This document shows, in pieces, positions 1 through 7,615 of a DNA stretch of 64,000 nucleotides. A model generated the notes under the pieces. It saw only the letters and a list, made by a program, of their open reading frames with translations. It was not told the DNA's origin and made no database searches. How positions within the stretch are numbered: position 1 is the first letter of the stretch; each line of letters begins with the position of its first letter. Both the position numbers and the translations under genes were made by a program. Origin of the DNA: JAGVSZ01 sp035456405 (GTDB lineage Bacteria; Pseudomonadota; Gammaproteobacteria; Burkholderiales; SG8-39); NCBI GenBank assembly GCA_035456405.1, contig DATIDG010000065.1, positions 1 through 64,000 on the forward strand, given 5' to 3'.

Positions 1-378
1 CTGTCGGGACCACGCATCGTCGTGTGCTCGCTCAGTTCAGCAACACCGCTACAACGCTCACGAGCATGTGTTCGATGACGAAGCGACGTTTTTCAACAGC
101 CTGCTAGAGAAGCAGACCTTCGCGGACCTGCCGTTCAACGCGAGTAAGTACGAGCAGCGGGACCGCGCCAAAGGCATCCCCACCTGGCATCGTCGCCAGC
201 CGGTCTCCGACGGCATCGCACTCCTAGGAGGTCTCAACCGGGCGGCAATTTCACGATTTGTCAGCCATCTGCAAGCCCCCTACATTCAGATTCGCGCCTC
301 GAGAAATCCGATCGGAGGAGACATGCAAGCGTCGCAGCCAGCCGCTCCCTCTCTGCGTACGCGGCGCAGGGGAAGGAC
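1..378. other. left edge, no recognisable gene
   Basis: No frame here gives a protein I recognise. A plus-strand open frame at 68-421 (117 codons) has no family resemblance, becomes arginine-rich towards its end, and overlaps the hydrolase remnant that follows, so I do not call it. The stretch sits beside truncated genes and insertion-sequence debris and is best read as decayed accessory DNA. Confidence 0.4.
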
Positions 379-450
379 GTGCGGCCAATCATCAATTCTG
401 TCGAGCTTCCCAACCGAGTGAAGCTCCAATACGCCGAGCACGGAGACCCT
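379..450 (+). pseudogene. alpha/beta hydrolase N-terminal remnant
   Basis: A GTG at 379 opens a frame whose first 24 residues (MRPIINSVELPNRVKLQYAE then HGDP) read like the extreme N-terminus of an alpha/beta hydrolase, just before the place where the HG oxyanion motif would normally follow. After about residue 24 the similarity stops abruptly and the frame runs on without hydrolase character into the globin gene. No catalytic Ser, Asp or His is encoded. I infer a 5' fragment left by a deletion; family assignment is from the short N-terminal pattern only. Confidence 0.4.
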
Positions 451-490
451 TGGCATTGGCGGGTCCATTGTCCACTCAGGAGAGCACCTC

Positions 491-910
491 ATGACACCTC
501 TTCAGATCCATCTGGTTCGCACCACCTTTGCAAGCATCGCTCCATCGGCGCAGAACGTGGCCGCGCTGTTCTACGCCCGGCTGTTCGAGATCGAACCGAC
601 CCTGCGGCCGCTGTTCCGAGGCGACCTGACCGAGCAGGGCCGTAAGCTCATGCAGATGCTTGGGGCGGCAGTAGCCGGGCTCGATCGGGTGCGGGAACTC
701 GCTCCCAGGTTGCGCGAACTCGGTCGCAGACACCATGAGTACGGCGTCAGGGACGTCCACTACGAAACCGTCGCCGTCGCGCTGCTCTGGACACTAGAGC
801 AGGGCCTAGGCGAGCGGTTCACGGCCGAGGTACGCGATGCCTGGACCAAGGCCTATCATCTGGTGGCCGAGGCAATGAAAGCCGGGGCGTCGGTACGCGC
901 GGCGGCGTGA
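491..910 (+). CDS. single-domain globin (bacterial haemoglobin/flavohaemoglobin-like)
   Basis: A 139-residue globin without a reductase domain. The N-terminal half holds an ALFYARLFE segment with the B-helix Tyr that contacts haem-bound ligand, and the F-helix shows RRHHEYGV followed by HYETV and ALLWTL, the usual signature around the proximal His. Length matches Vitreoscilla-type single-domain globins. The ATG at 491 follows the GAG-rich stretch TCAGGAGAGC. Such proteins bind O2 or NO and often act in NO dioxygenation or oxygen delivery with an external reductase. It is flanked by a broken hydrolase and a convergent methyltransferase, so its operon context is lost. Confidence 0.85.
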   Translation: MTPLQIHLVRTTFASIAPSAQNVAALFYARLFEIEPTLRPLFRGDLTEQGRKLMQMLGAAVAGLDRVRELAPRLRELGRRHHEYGVRDVHYETVAVALLWTLEQGLGERFTAEVRDAWTKAYHLVAEAMKAGASVRAAA

Positions 911-1092
911 GGCCCCAGCCTTCATCCGATCTCGAGCGCGCAACGCCTAGGCGACCCTTGGATGGTTATCGCAAGCGAGGTTGTCGCTGCGGGCATGCGC
1001 GGTCGCCGTTGGTGCTCCGGCTCGAAAGCGCCGTTCTGTGACTGCTTTCAGGCCGCTTGATCCAACTACGGCTCCTGGCCGTTACGAGTAAT

Positions 1093-1887
1093 TCAGACTT
1101 GTCCCACCGCGAGATGGGCCGCCAATGGCATTACGATTTGCCGATTAACAGTGAGCGTTGATAACTTTTCCTGTACGCGGTGGCGGACCGCGACCTTCGT
1201 CTGGGGCGGCAACCCCAGATACGCCTGACCAAGATGTCCTCCACCCGCTTCGATCGGGTCCCAGTAGTCTTCGAATGACGAGAAACGAGCGGTGCGGAGT
1301 TCACGCCGCACCTCGATCTTTCCGTAGCCTCCCTCATTCAGCAGACGCTCCACATGCGCGGCATCTGACAACGAGAAGGGGCGCAGTAACTCTTCCCGAT
1401 CGGCGGGCAGCGCCTCTCCCAGTGCCTGGGCGATGAACCCACCAAAAGGAGCAGCCTCAGGCGTTCCCCACACTGTCGCCGCAAAACGGGCTCCAGGCCG
1501 TAGTACGCGCCGCACTTCCGCGAGTGCTCGCAGAGCGTTAGGGAAAAACATCAGCCCGAATAGGCAAATCACCGCATCGAACGTGCGATCGAGAAAGGGT
1601 AACCGCTGTGCGTCCGCAGCGACGAAGTCGACAGGTCTACTTGATGGCTTCGATTGCGCGACTGCGAGCATCGGCACCGATAGATCAACGGCGATCACGT
1701 TCCCCGATTGCCCCAGCCGTTGGACGGCGAGCAGTGCGCCGTCTCCCGTTCCGGCCGCCAGGTCGAGAACTTTGTCCGTGGGCGAAACGTCGACCGCATC
1801 GAGAGCAGCGGCCGCAAACATAGCCGACCACCGTCCAGTCAAACGGTCATATGCCGCGGCTCCCGCGTCGTGGCGAAGGGTTGTCAT
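1093..1887 (-). CDS. class I SAM-dependent methyltransferase (UbiE/type 11-like)
   Basis: A 264-residue protein with a Rossmann methyltransferase core: motif I VLDLAAGTGDGAL near residues 40-52, the acidic motif II end VIAVDLS, then VAADAQRLPF and LRPGARF typical of type 11 methyltransferases. The substrate cannot be read from sequence; UbiE-like and arsenite- or small-molecule-methylating enzymes share this architecture. I place the start at the ATG complementary to 1885-1887 because it opens directly into the family's N-terminal helix; the frame stays open upstream to 2046 but that part shows no conservation. The gene is convergent with the globin and has an inverted repeat and IS remnants just upstream. 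Confidence 0.75.
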   Translation of the reverse strand: MTTLRHDAGAAAYDRLTGRWSAMFAAAALDAVDVSPTDKVLDLAAGTGDGALLAVQRLGQSGNVIAVDLSVPMLAVAQSKPSSRPVDFVAADAQRLPFLDRTFDAVICLFGLMFFPNALRALAEVRRVLRPGARFAATVWGTPEAAPFGGFIAQALGEALPADREELLRPFSLSDAAHVERLLNEGGYGKIEVRRELRTARFSSFEDYWDPIEAGGGHLGQAYLGLPPQTKVAVRHRVQEKLSTLTVNRQIVMPLAAHLAVGQV

Positions 1888-1971
1888 GCATCCAGTAACG
1901 CGTGCGACGCCAATGATGTCCGCTTTCGGGCCAGGTAGCCACCATGGGGACCGGAAGCTCCTGTTAAGGGT

Positions 1972-2040
1972 TGTCCGACACCTGCCCGTGTGACGCGACG
2001 ACGCTGCGAACTGCGCCGGTCTGAGGGCAGGTGTTGGACA
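1972..2040. repeat. 69-bp inverted-repeat element
   Basis: Arms TGTCCGACACCTGCCC (1972-1987) and GGGCAGGTGTTGGACA (2025-2040) are reverse complements with one mismatch and enclose 37 bp. The element lies between the methyltransferase start and the IS91-type remnant. It could be the end of a mobile element. Its outer heptamers, GTCCGAC and GTTGGAC, also resemble the simple sites of an integron attC (the right one fits GTTRRRY, the left differs by one base from RYYYAAC), but there is no integrase in view and the inner L boxes pair only partly. Confidence 0.5.
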
Positions 2041-2319
2041 CCTCAAGGGAGGAAACTGCGGCGTGTGCCGCGGTGGGCAGCGAAGGCTAGATGGCTATGG
2101 GGATTTGCGCGCCGGCACGCGAGCTGGCGATGGCGACGCCGCCGAGGAACCGGGCGATGACGTCGATGAGGCGCGTGGCGTGGGCGCGCAAACGCCGGGT
2201 TGGTCGATGAGGCGGCGAGTACGCGAGGTCGCGATCGCGCCGCAAGGGCAAAGTCATCCGGAATCGACTGTGGCCGACCAGAGGCGGCGGGACGGTTTGG
2301 TGTTGGGAGACGATGGCAC
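2041..2319. other. IS91-side non-coding flank
   Basis: This 279-bp stretch lies downstream of the IS91-type transposase stop on the minus strand. Frames here are arginine/proline-rich shadows and none resembles a protein family. It most likely contains the 3' non-coding part and the outer end of the IS91-like element, but I could not locate a convincing oriIS or terIS hairpin. Confidence 0.35.
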
Positions 2320-2811
2320 TCATGATGCGTGCGCCGACTGCGGTGGCGCGCGGATCGTGTGGGCGCGCACGAAGGTCTCGACGATGAGCATCGGGCCCGC
2401 GCAGTGTCGGCAGACGAAGCACGGCTGCGCCGCGGTGCCACGGCCGGTGTCAACATCCACAGCTTGTGCGCGCTGCGCGGGTGCGTCGTGCAGCAGCGCG
2501 CGTGCCAGTGCCAGGTTAGCGGTGCGAGCGCCATTGGCGAGCAGCCCGTAGTGGCGGATGCGATGGAAGCCGGCGGGCAGGACATGCAGCAGGAAGCGGC
2601 GCATGAACTCGTCGGCGCCGAGCGTCATGGTCTTGTGGCGCGTTTTTCCCTTGGCCCGATAGTCCTTCCAGCGGAAGGAGACACCTTGCTCGTCGAGGGC
2701 GAGCAGCCGGCTGTTGGAGATGGCCACGCGGTGGATGTAGCGCGATAGGTAGGCCAGCACTGTCTCGGGGCCGGCAAACGGCCGCTTGGCGTAGACCACC
2801 CATTCACCACC
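2320..2811 (-). pseudogene. IS91-family transposase, C-terminal half
   Basis: The minus-strand frame begins EWVVYAKRPFAGPE and continues with YLSRYIHRVAISN, the segment that follows the catalytic region in IS91/IS801-type Y2 rolling-circle transposases, then ends with a FVCRHCAGPM cysteine segment and the terminal RAPP typical of the family. About 160 residues remain; the N-terminal zinc-binding part and the Y2 tyrosines are missing. The break point coincides with the end of the IS21 fragment, so one element replaced part of the other. It cannot encode an active transposase. Confidence 0.8.
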
Positions 2812-3140
2812 GGTTCGGGCCGGACCTGCTTGAGCGGCCGCAGGTACGCCTTCAACTGGCTGATCCCGCCCGCGTAGCCGCGCTCACGCAATTCGCGCAG
2901 CAGCACGCTCGCCGGGATCCAGTTTGGCCGCGCCGCCGCGATGCGCTCGCGAAGGTAGTCGGTGAATGGGCCGAGCTTGGTCGGCCGTGGCGCTCGCGGC
3001 CCGTACCGCCCCGCCTCCGGGTCGGTGAGATAGCGCCGTACCGTCGCCCTGGACACCCCCAGCTCCCGGGCAATCGCCCGAATCCCCTTGCCCTGCCGCG
3101 CCAGCAATCGAATCTCCACGCTCTGCTCCCGAGTCAGCAT
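2812..3140 (-). pseudogene. IS21-family IstA transposase, N-terminal fragment
   Basis: Starting at the ATG complementary to 3138-3140, the frame encodes a helix-turn-helix (LLARQGKGIRAIARELGVSR then ATVRRYL) and YLRERIAAARPNW, the DNA-binding N-terminus of IstA. Similarity runs to VRPEPVV, just before the DDE catalytic core, and then stops where IS91-type sequence begins in another frame. About 110 of roughly 500 residues remain and there is no IstB helper gene. The direct repeats at the element's end lie about 50-85 bp upstream. Confidence 0.8.
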
Positions 3141-3185
3141 CGGCGGCTCGCAAAAAGCCGCCATCGTCGACCAGGTGGTCCACTT

Positions 3186-3226
3186 TTACTTCGGCGAGGT
3201 GGGTCAGTATTACTTCGGCGCTAACA
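3186..3226 (-). mobile_element. IS21-type terminus with direct repeats
   Basis: TTACTTCGGCG occurs at 3186-3196 and again at 3210-3220, 24 bp apart, and on the minus strand the outer edge begins TGTTAGCGCCGAAG at 3226. Repeated short sites just inside the end are characteristic of IS21-family transposase binding. This marks the surviving left end of the IS21 element whose istA is truncated at 2812. I saw no matching right end in the window. Confidence 0.6.
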
Positions 3227-3302
3227 CGTCCTCGCTGACCACGATTCCACCCGGCGGCAGCATCTTGAGGAGACGCGACCCGACATGCGTCGTTGCGCTT
3301 TC

Positions 3303-3527
3303 TCAACGGCTGTGCATCGAGCGCATCATTGCGTTCACTGGAGAGAGACCCGCATACGTTGCGTAACCACCCGCCATTGGGAAAACCGCCGCAAGGATGA
3401 ATACCCAGATAGCCAAGATCTGACCGAGCGTTTTCACCGCTCCTTGGGTCTTGGTGGACGAAAAAAGAATGAAATAACCGAGGACTACCGAGAGCGTGGC
3501 GGGAATCAAACTGAAGAAGAAGTACAT
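3303..3527 (-). CDS. small two-helix membrane protein, unknown
   Basis: A 74-residue protein with two hydrophobic segments (roughly residues 1-22 and 35-58) and a short basic tail; no family recognised. The ATG at 3527 is preceded by a very strong ribosome-binding site (GGAGGTGATC), which supports expression. It is the last of a run of minus-strand small genes and lies next to the IS21 end. Confidence 0.5.
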   Translation of the reverse strand: MYFFFSLIPATLSVVLGYFILFSSTKTQGAVKTLGQILAIWVFILAAVFPMAGGYATYAGLSPVNAMMRSMHSR

Positions 3528-3703
3528 TGGATCACCTCCAAGGACCGTTCTTCGCGTCGAGAATCACAAGATCTCCACAAGAAGGGAGGGGACGCTAGTC
3601 GCGGATGTCCCATTCCGCGCATGTCCCGCATTGCTTCCTTCATCGTGGCCATGTGCTCCTGCATGAACTTCTGCCGCTCCGCCGGATCGGTGGTCGCGCG
3701 CAA
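3506..3703 (-). pseudogene. remnant of a small Met/His-containing protein
   Basis: The frame carries TDPAERQKFMQEHMATMKEA followed by MRDMRGMG, a C-terminal pattern seen in short secreted proteins near metal-resistance genes of Betaproteobacteria. The N-terminal signal peptide expected for such proteins is absent: upstream the frame runs back into the neighbouring gene with no plausible ATG, and the tail after GMG is unrelated and overlaps the start of the next gene. I read it as a 5'-truncated remnant. The family assignment is from memory of the motif and is weak. Confidence 0.35.
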
Positions 3704-3747
3704 GTTGTCCGTCTGCCCGGTTTGAAGGCTTGAACTCGCCAGCCCGA

Positions 3748-4263
3748 TTACGGGGAAGCCCCTGCCTGTGGTTGAGACTGCAGTACGCGAGTCACGCTGC
3801 CGACTTCAAGCGATACGTTGAATGGGAACTGAAGACTGGGAATGACGCTCATGACGCCCTCAGCTTCCATACCTGGGATCACTCGGTAATTCGCCGGCAA
3901 GCAAGATCGGACCGTCTCTACTGCGGCATCACAACCCAGTACGATCGCGGCATCATATCGGGCTGCTTGTCTCGCCAAGGCTTTTCGGCGCCCGGACGTC
4001 CACATGCAAACGACGAACTGATGGGGTAACTTGCTGTCGAATACGCCTGTTCTCACTCCTTCGCTTTCCAGGCGGGACTTCAACGCCTGAATGTACGACT
4101 CATACGAAGGAGTTCTCAGTAACTTGCCAAAAAGTTTGATGTAAGGTTTTCTCTCCCTCACAGCGAGAGTGGCAGCTGGGCAGAATCGGCAAGGCACAAT
4201 CAGAACAGAATCAACCGTAGCGATATCCGAAGAAATATTTCGGTCTCGTAGATAGAACGGCAT
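3748..4263 (-). CDS. conserved cysteine-containing protein, unknown
   Basis: A 171-residue soluble protein with an N-terminal CxxC (PCRFCPAATLAVRERK, about residues 25-40), two more cysteines near residues 86 and 111, and no membrane segment after the first 30 residues. The ATG at 4263 follows a good Shine-Dalgarno site (GTAGGAGGAATC). I do not recognise the family. Its neighbours (DGC-domain and DUF2892 proteins, small membrane proteins) suggest a thiol- or metal-related accessory cluster, which is inference. Confidence 0.5.
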   Translation of the reverse strand: MPFYLRDRNISSDIATVDSVLIVPCRFCPAATLAVRERKPYIKLFGKLLRTPSYESYIQALKSRLESEGVRTGVFDSKLPHQFVVCMWTSGRRKALARQAARYDAAIVLGCDAAVETVRSCLPANYRVIPGMEAEGVMSVIPSLQFPFNVSLEVGSVTRVLQSQPQAGASP

Positions 4264-4333
4264 TTGCGATTCCTCCTACGGAGATCAGGTGGAAACGCTC
4301 GATCGCCGCGAAAGCAAGGGCCTTCGCTGACCG

Positions 4334-4627
4334 TCAGAACGACGGCTTGCGTAATCTGCCGATGAAGCGCGCCATCATGAAAAACATGATGCCCATCAGC
4401 ACAGCGACAATGCCCACTAGCCACACGACTATTCTCGGCTCGAGAAAGATGAGCACACCCAGGGCGATCAGCAGAGCGCCGGGCAGCATGAGCAAGGAGC
4501 CGGAATGCGGCTTTTCCATCATGCGCGCGCACATCCTGGCCATCGGGCACATTGCCATCGGGCTTGCACGCGGCGTCACGCCGGGCGACTTCTGCCCCGC
4601 GGCGCGTTCGGTGGTGTTTTCGATCAT
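4334..4627 (-). CDS. small membrane protein, unknown
   Basis: A 97-residue protein with a Met/Cys-containing N-terminus (MAMCPMARMCARMMEK around residues 24-39) followed by two closely spaced transmembrane helices (about 45-62 and 67-87) and a short basic tail. Met- and Cys-rich N-termini can bind soft metals, but there is no direct proof here. The ATG at 4627 is preceded by AGGAG. No family recognised. Confidence 0.5.
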   Translation of the reverse strand: MIENTTERAAGQKSPGVTPRASPMAMCPMARMCARMMEKPHSGSLLMLPGALLIALGVLIFLEPRIVVWLVGIVAVLMGIMFFMMARFIGRLRKPSF

Positions 4628-4773
4628 GGTTTGTCTCCTGACCTAACTTCAGGAACGTCGCATAAGCCCCTTCGCGCATGCCCAACGCACACCGCGCCGC
4701 CTGCGATTGCAGGCGACCAGGGGCTAGGCGTACAGGCTGGCGGCGTGCCTTCGAGCTTCGAAGGCCTGCCCGG

Positions 4774-5001
4774 TCAGGTCGACGGGTGCGGTGCTCCAGG
4801 CGTGTCGTGCCCGGTGTGGCGCGTGTCGATTCCCAAGGGGACGTACAGCGCGCACCAGCCGATCAGTCCGGTCGCCAATGGCCACAGCCCCACGAGCCCC
4901 CACCACCTGGCATTGCCTTCCAGGATGAAGATGAGGCTCAGAAGGACCAGTCCTGCCACGATGCGGATCGCACGATCCGCCGTTCCGACGTTCGTTTTCA
5001 T
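4774..5001 (-). CDS. DUF2892 (YgaP-like) inner-membrane protein
   Basis: A 75-residue protein opening MKTNVGTADRAIRIVAG, the signature of DUF2892, with two transmembrane helices and WWGLVGLWPLATGLIGWCAL in the second. The family is the membrane part of YgaP-type rhodanese proteins and is common beside sulfur/thiol genes. The ATG at 5001 has an AAGGAG ribosome-binding site. The Cys in the second helix is the usual conserved one. It lies 46 bp downstream of the DGC-domain gene on the same strand. Confidence 0.8.
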   Translation of the reverse strand: MKTNVGTADRAIRIVAGLVLLSLIFILEGNARWWGLVGLWPLATGLIGWCALYVPLGIDTRHTGHDTPGAPHPST

Positions 5002-5047
5002 GATTTGCTCCTTTGCATTGCTGGCAGCCCTCGGCTGCCACGCCGCT

Positions 5048-5554
5048 TCACACGCTCGCAAATCTGGCGCTCAAAGTGCCTTCTTGCTTCAACTTCGCGA
5101 TGACCTTGTCCGCCACTTCTCGCGCCACGGCTTTGCGTTCATCTTCCGGGACATCTTCCATTAGGAAGATGTCGGTGTATTTCTTGTAGAGCGGCAGTAC
5201 ATCAATGTGGACGAGCTTTTCTTCTCCAACCAGTTCCTTCAGAACGCGGCCATGGCACTTGAGGAAGCAGCCGTCGATCATGATGCTCTTCTCTGCCTCC
5301 TTAACCCATCGTGTCATCGATGAATGAGGTACAAAAAAAGTTTCAGCGTGACACGCGCGCGCAAGGGGGGGCACTTCCTGCGCTATGAAATTGGCTACCA
5401 GCCTGGCTATCTCTCCCCGGATGCATGCTCCCTCACAGGACAGAACCGGGATGGTTTTCTTTTCCATCTGCTGCTTCGCGTAGACCTCGCCAGCAGGGCA
5501 AAAGCCTTTGACGCCTTCCACGTCCAGCGAAAAGTCGGGGGTGTAGGTTTCCAT
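5048..5554 (-). CDS. DGC-domain putative zinc-binding protein
   Basis: About 168 residues. The core begins IPVLSCEGACIRGEIARL and contains IDGCFLKCHGR, the defining DGC-type motif, plus further cysteines (CPAGEVY in the N-terminal part, ACHAETFF mid-protein). These Cys-rich proteins are thought to bind zinc; their function is unknown and they recur near thiol/sulfur and anaerobic genes. I choose the ATG at 5554 because GGAGG lies 8-9 nt upstream; an in-frame ATG at 5566 is an alternative. It heads the DUF2892 and small-membrane-protein run. Confidence 0.75.
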   Translation of the reverse strand: METYTPDFSLDVEGVKGFCPAGEVYAKQQMEKKTIPVLSCEGACIRGEIARLVANFIAQEVPPLARACHAETFFVPHSSMTRWVKEAEKSIMIDGCFLKCHGRVLKELVGEEKLVHIDVLPLYKKYTDIFLMEDVPEDERKAVAREVADKVIAKLKQEGTLSARFASV

Positions 5555-5716
5555 GGAGGCCTCCATTCCTGCCTCGTTCACGAACCATTTATGTTGTCCT
5601 TTTCCCAGGACAGCGTATTGACGCAGGGCAAAAGCCTTGCGGATATTTCGAATAGCCCCTGTGCGGGTCGTGGGAGCAAGGTGCAAGGGATCACAGACGC
5701 GATTGAGTCGCGCCCG

Positions 5717-6034
5717 TTATCCAGCGGGCAGCGTGTCGCGGAACGGGACCTGATGCGCGCGCTGCTCGGCGCGGTCCGCCGCGGCCGCTTCTCGTAGACG
5801 AGCGCGTGCGGCTTCGAGAATCGTCCGAACTGCGCGGATGCGCGCCTTGCTGCGCTTGGAGCGGTGGATCTCGGCGAAGCGCCGGAGTGCGAGCTCGAGC
5901 CGGACGAGATCGTCAACGCCACGCAGCGGCCAGATCGGCAGCTCGGAGAGGCTGGGCAGGCTGACGAGTAGCGCCTCGAGCTGGCGCTCGACGTCAACGG
6001 CCACTTCAAGCTCCGTGCTCCGGTCCAAGTGCAC
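5717..6034 (-). CDS. hypothetical protein, helical
   Basis: A 105-residue, charged, predicted all-helical protein with no Cys and no membrane segment, starting with GTG at 6034, 6 bp after the stop of the gene upstream on the same strand. Arg/Ala/Glu-rich composition suggests a coiled coil. No family recognised. The close pairing with the membrane-anchored helical protein upstream suggests the two act together, which is only inference. Confidence 0.4.
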   Translation of the reverse strand: MHLDRSTELEVAVDVERQLEALLVSLPSLSELPIWPLRGVDDLVRLELALRRFAEIHRSKRSKARIRAVRTILEAARARLREAAAADRAEQRAHQVPFRDTLPAG

Positions 6035-6040
6035 TACCTC

Positions 6041-6337
6041 TTAGCGGTGTTCGAGCGCATAGAGTCGGAGCTCTCGAACGAGCTCCGTCGCGGCTGCATG
6101 GAGCGACCTTGCTGCGCCGAGATTCGAGCGGACTTTCGCGAGCCGATAGCGCTCGAGCTTTTCCCGCAGCGCCGGGCTCGCCTGCGCGACTACCTGCTCG
6201 GTCGCGAACGAGCGTGCGATTCGCTCGGCCGCGCGAAGCGTTCGCTGTCTGCCGATCCACTTCGCCAGGGGATAGCACGCGAATAGCGCAACGGCGATCG
6301 TGAGGCCGATGGGCAGAAGTGTGAGGTGATCGCCCAT
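6041..6337 (-). CDS. hypothetical protein with one N-terminal membrane helix
   Basis: A 98-residue protein: one transmembrane helix (about residues 6-27) followed by a basic, amphipathic helical tail rich in Arg, Ala, Leu and Glu. It is not recognisable as a known family. ATG at 6337. It precedes a second helical protein by 6 bp on the same strand. Confidence 0.45.
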   Translation of the reverse strand: MGDHLTLLPIGLTIAVALFACYPLAKWIGRQRTLRAAERIARSFATEQVVAQASPALREKLERYRLAKVRSNLGAARSLHAAATELVRELRLYALEHR

Positions 6338-6358
6338 GCATTGACCCCGATCCGGGCG

Positions 6359-6541
6359 CTACTTCCCTGCGCCCCCGCAGTGCTTCAGGTAGATGTGCTT
6401 CAGCATGTCGAAGTCCGCGAACGAAGCGCAGGCGATGATGTCGACCATCGCCTGGCGCACCTCTGCATGCGGGCGGTGCTTGTTAAGCTCCTTCACTGCT
6501 TCCTCGAGCTGGTCGAGCGGGGGTGGCTTTGAGCACTTCAA
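6359..6541 (-). CDS. hypothetical small protein
   Basis: A 60-residue protein with a TTG start at 6541 and three Cys (near residues 3, 37 and 54). No recognised domain. It lies 21 bp upstream of the membrane-anchored helical protein on the same strand, so it may be the first gene of that short unit. Its reality is uncertain because the start is non-standard. Confidence 0.3.
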   Translation of the reverse strand: MKCSKPPPLDQLEEAVKELNKHRPHAEVRQAMVDIIACASFADFDMLKHIYLKHCGGAGK

Positions 6542-7050
6542 CCGCGGACATCCTGGAACCGGGTTCGACCCGCATCCGCAGCAATCCCTTCAGAGCGTTC
6601 ATCTTGTTTTCCCCTCGGTGACAGCTCCGAGCCCCCTGGAGCGACACCGCTAGCCGAGCAGATTTCGGGCCAGAACGTCACAGGCGATTACATGCGTGAT
6701 CGGCGTCACGGCACTCCGGGCAACATCCTTGCCCGGGCGAGGCTTTTTTCACGGCGCGCGGCACCGCACAGCCGCGGTCTGGGAAATTGTCACGGACAAA
6801 GGTGTCGATGCGCGTCTGTAAGATGACACTCAAGGCCGCCCTTGAGCCCATCGCTCGGCCGCCTTCGGCAGCCTCAACTTAAGCTACGCCAGCGTCCACC
6901 AGCCCGCGCCCGGTCCATTCTCGCCCCCATGCGTTTCCAAGAATCACCCTGCATTTCGCCGGGCCTCGATCAGTGGATACCTGCCGAAGGGAGTGAAGGA
7001 AGTCACACGAACCGCCTCCGGCTGGAACGCGGGTTGCTCCACGCCTCACA
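6542..7050. other. intergenic, 509 bp
   Basis: No convincing gene. The only structure I noted is a GC-rich palindrome GTGATCGGCGTCAC at 6696-6709, which has the GTGA-N6-TCAC form of a CRP half-site pair but lacks the outer T/A bases. Open frames here are short and without family character. Confidence 0.4.
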
Positions 7051-7423
7051 TTGCCTTGTCCAATTTGTGGGGAGAGGACGAGGCGCATCGGACGGTTCTT
7101 GTTGGCAGTTGCGGCGGCGGTATCTATGGCTGGCGGCGCGATCGCCGGGCCAGGCGATTCCTGGGACGTGCCCCTCCCTGCGGCGAAGGAGGACAGCGGA
7201 CTCGGCGAGCTGCCGCCGTTCGCCGAATGGAGCGAGCCCTGGATGTTCACCACGCCAGCAGAGAAGGTCGATTCCGGGGCTCGGGAGTCTCCCACCCTAT
7301 CCGCAATGGACCGACCCCTGGGTGTTCGCGATGCCCCCGGAAAAGATCGATAGCGGACTCGGCGAGATCGTCCCGATCCCTGCGGTGCAGGATCCCGCGC
7401 GCTTGGTCAGGGGCAGGGAGTAA
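7051..7423 (+). pseudogene. secreted tandem-repeat protein, frameshifted
   Basis: Beginning at a TTG at 7051, an export signal (basic RTRR, hydrophobic FLLAVAAAVSMAGGAIA, cleavage after AIA) is followed by EDSGLGELPPFAEWSEPWMF and then TTPAEKVDSG. The frame then breaks at a GGGG run (7276-7279). Removing one G continues the same repeat in the next frame as LGSLPPYPQWTDPWVFAMPP, EKIDSGLGEIVPIPAV, to a TAA at 7421-7423. The result would be about 123 residues with two and a half repeats of about 31 residues. Function unknown. Either a real frameshift or a homopolymer error. Confidence 0.55.
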
Positions 7424-7615
7424 CGCAACTCGGCGGAGCTAACATCCGCGGGGCGGTGTCAAGCGTCTGCCGGCCGGAGCCAAAATCCGCCGCTGCCGAC
7501 TCCGTCAGGGTTCGACTGCCTCTCCCGGCACCAGCTCGCCGGCAAATCTAACGAGCGCGCCGGATTCGCCGCCCATCTAATTCCATTGGATGCAGCCGCG
7601 TTCGCGGCCGGGGAA

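Noticed and set aside
68..421. 117-codon plus-strand frame at the left edge
   Set aside because: No family resemblance, arginine-rich tail, and overlap with the hydrolase fragment in another frame.
6696..6709. CRP-type palindrome GTGATCGGCGTCAC
   Set aside because: It is isolated, lacks the outer TGTGA/TCACA bases, and is not close to a convincing start.
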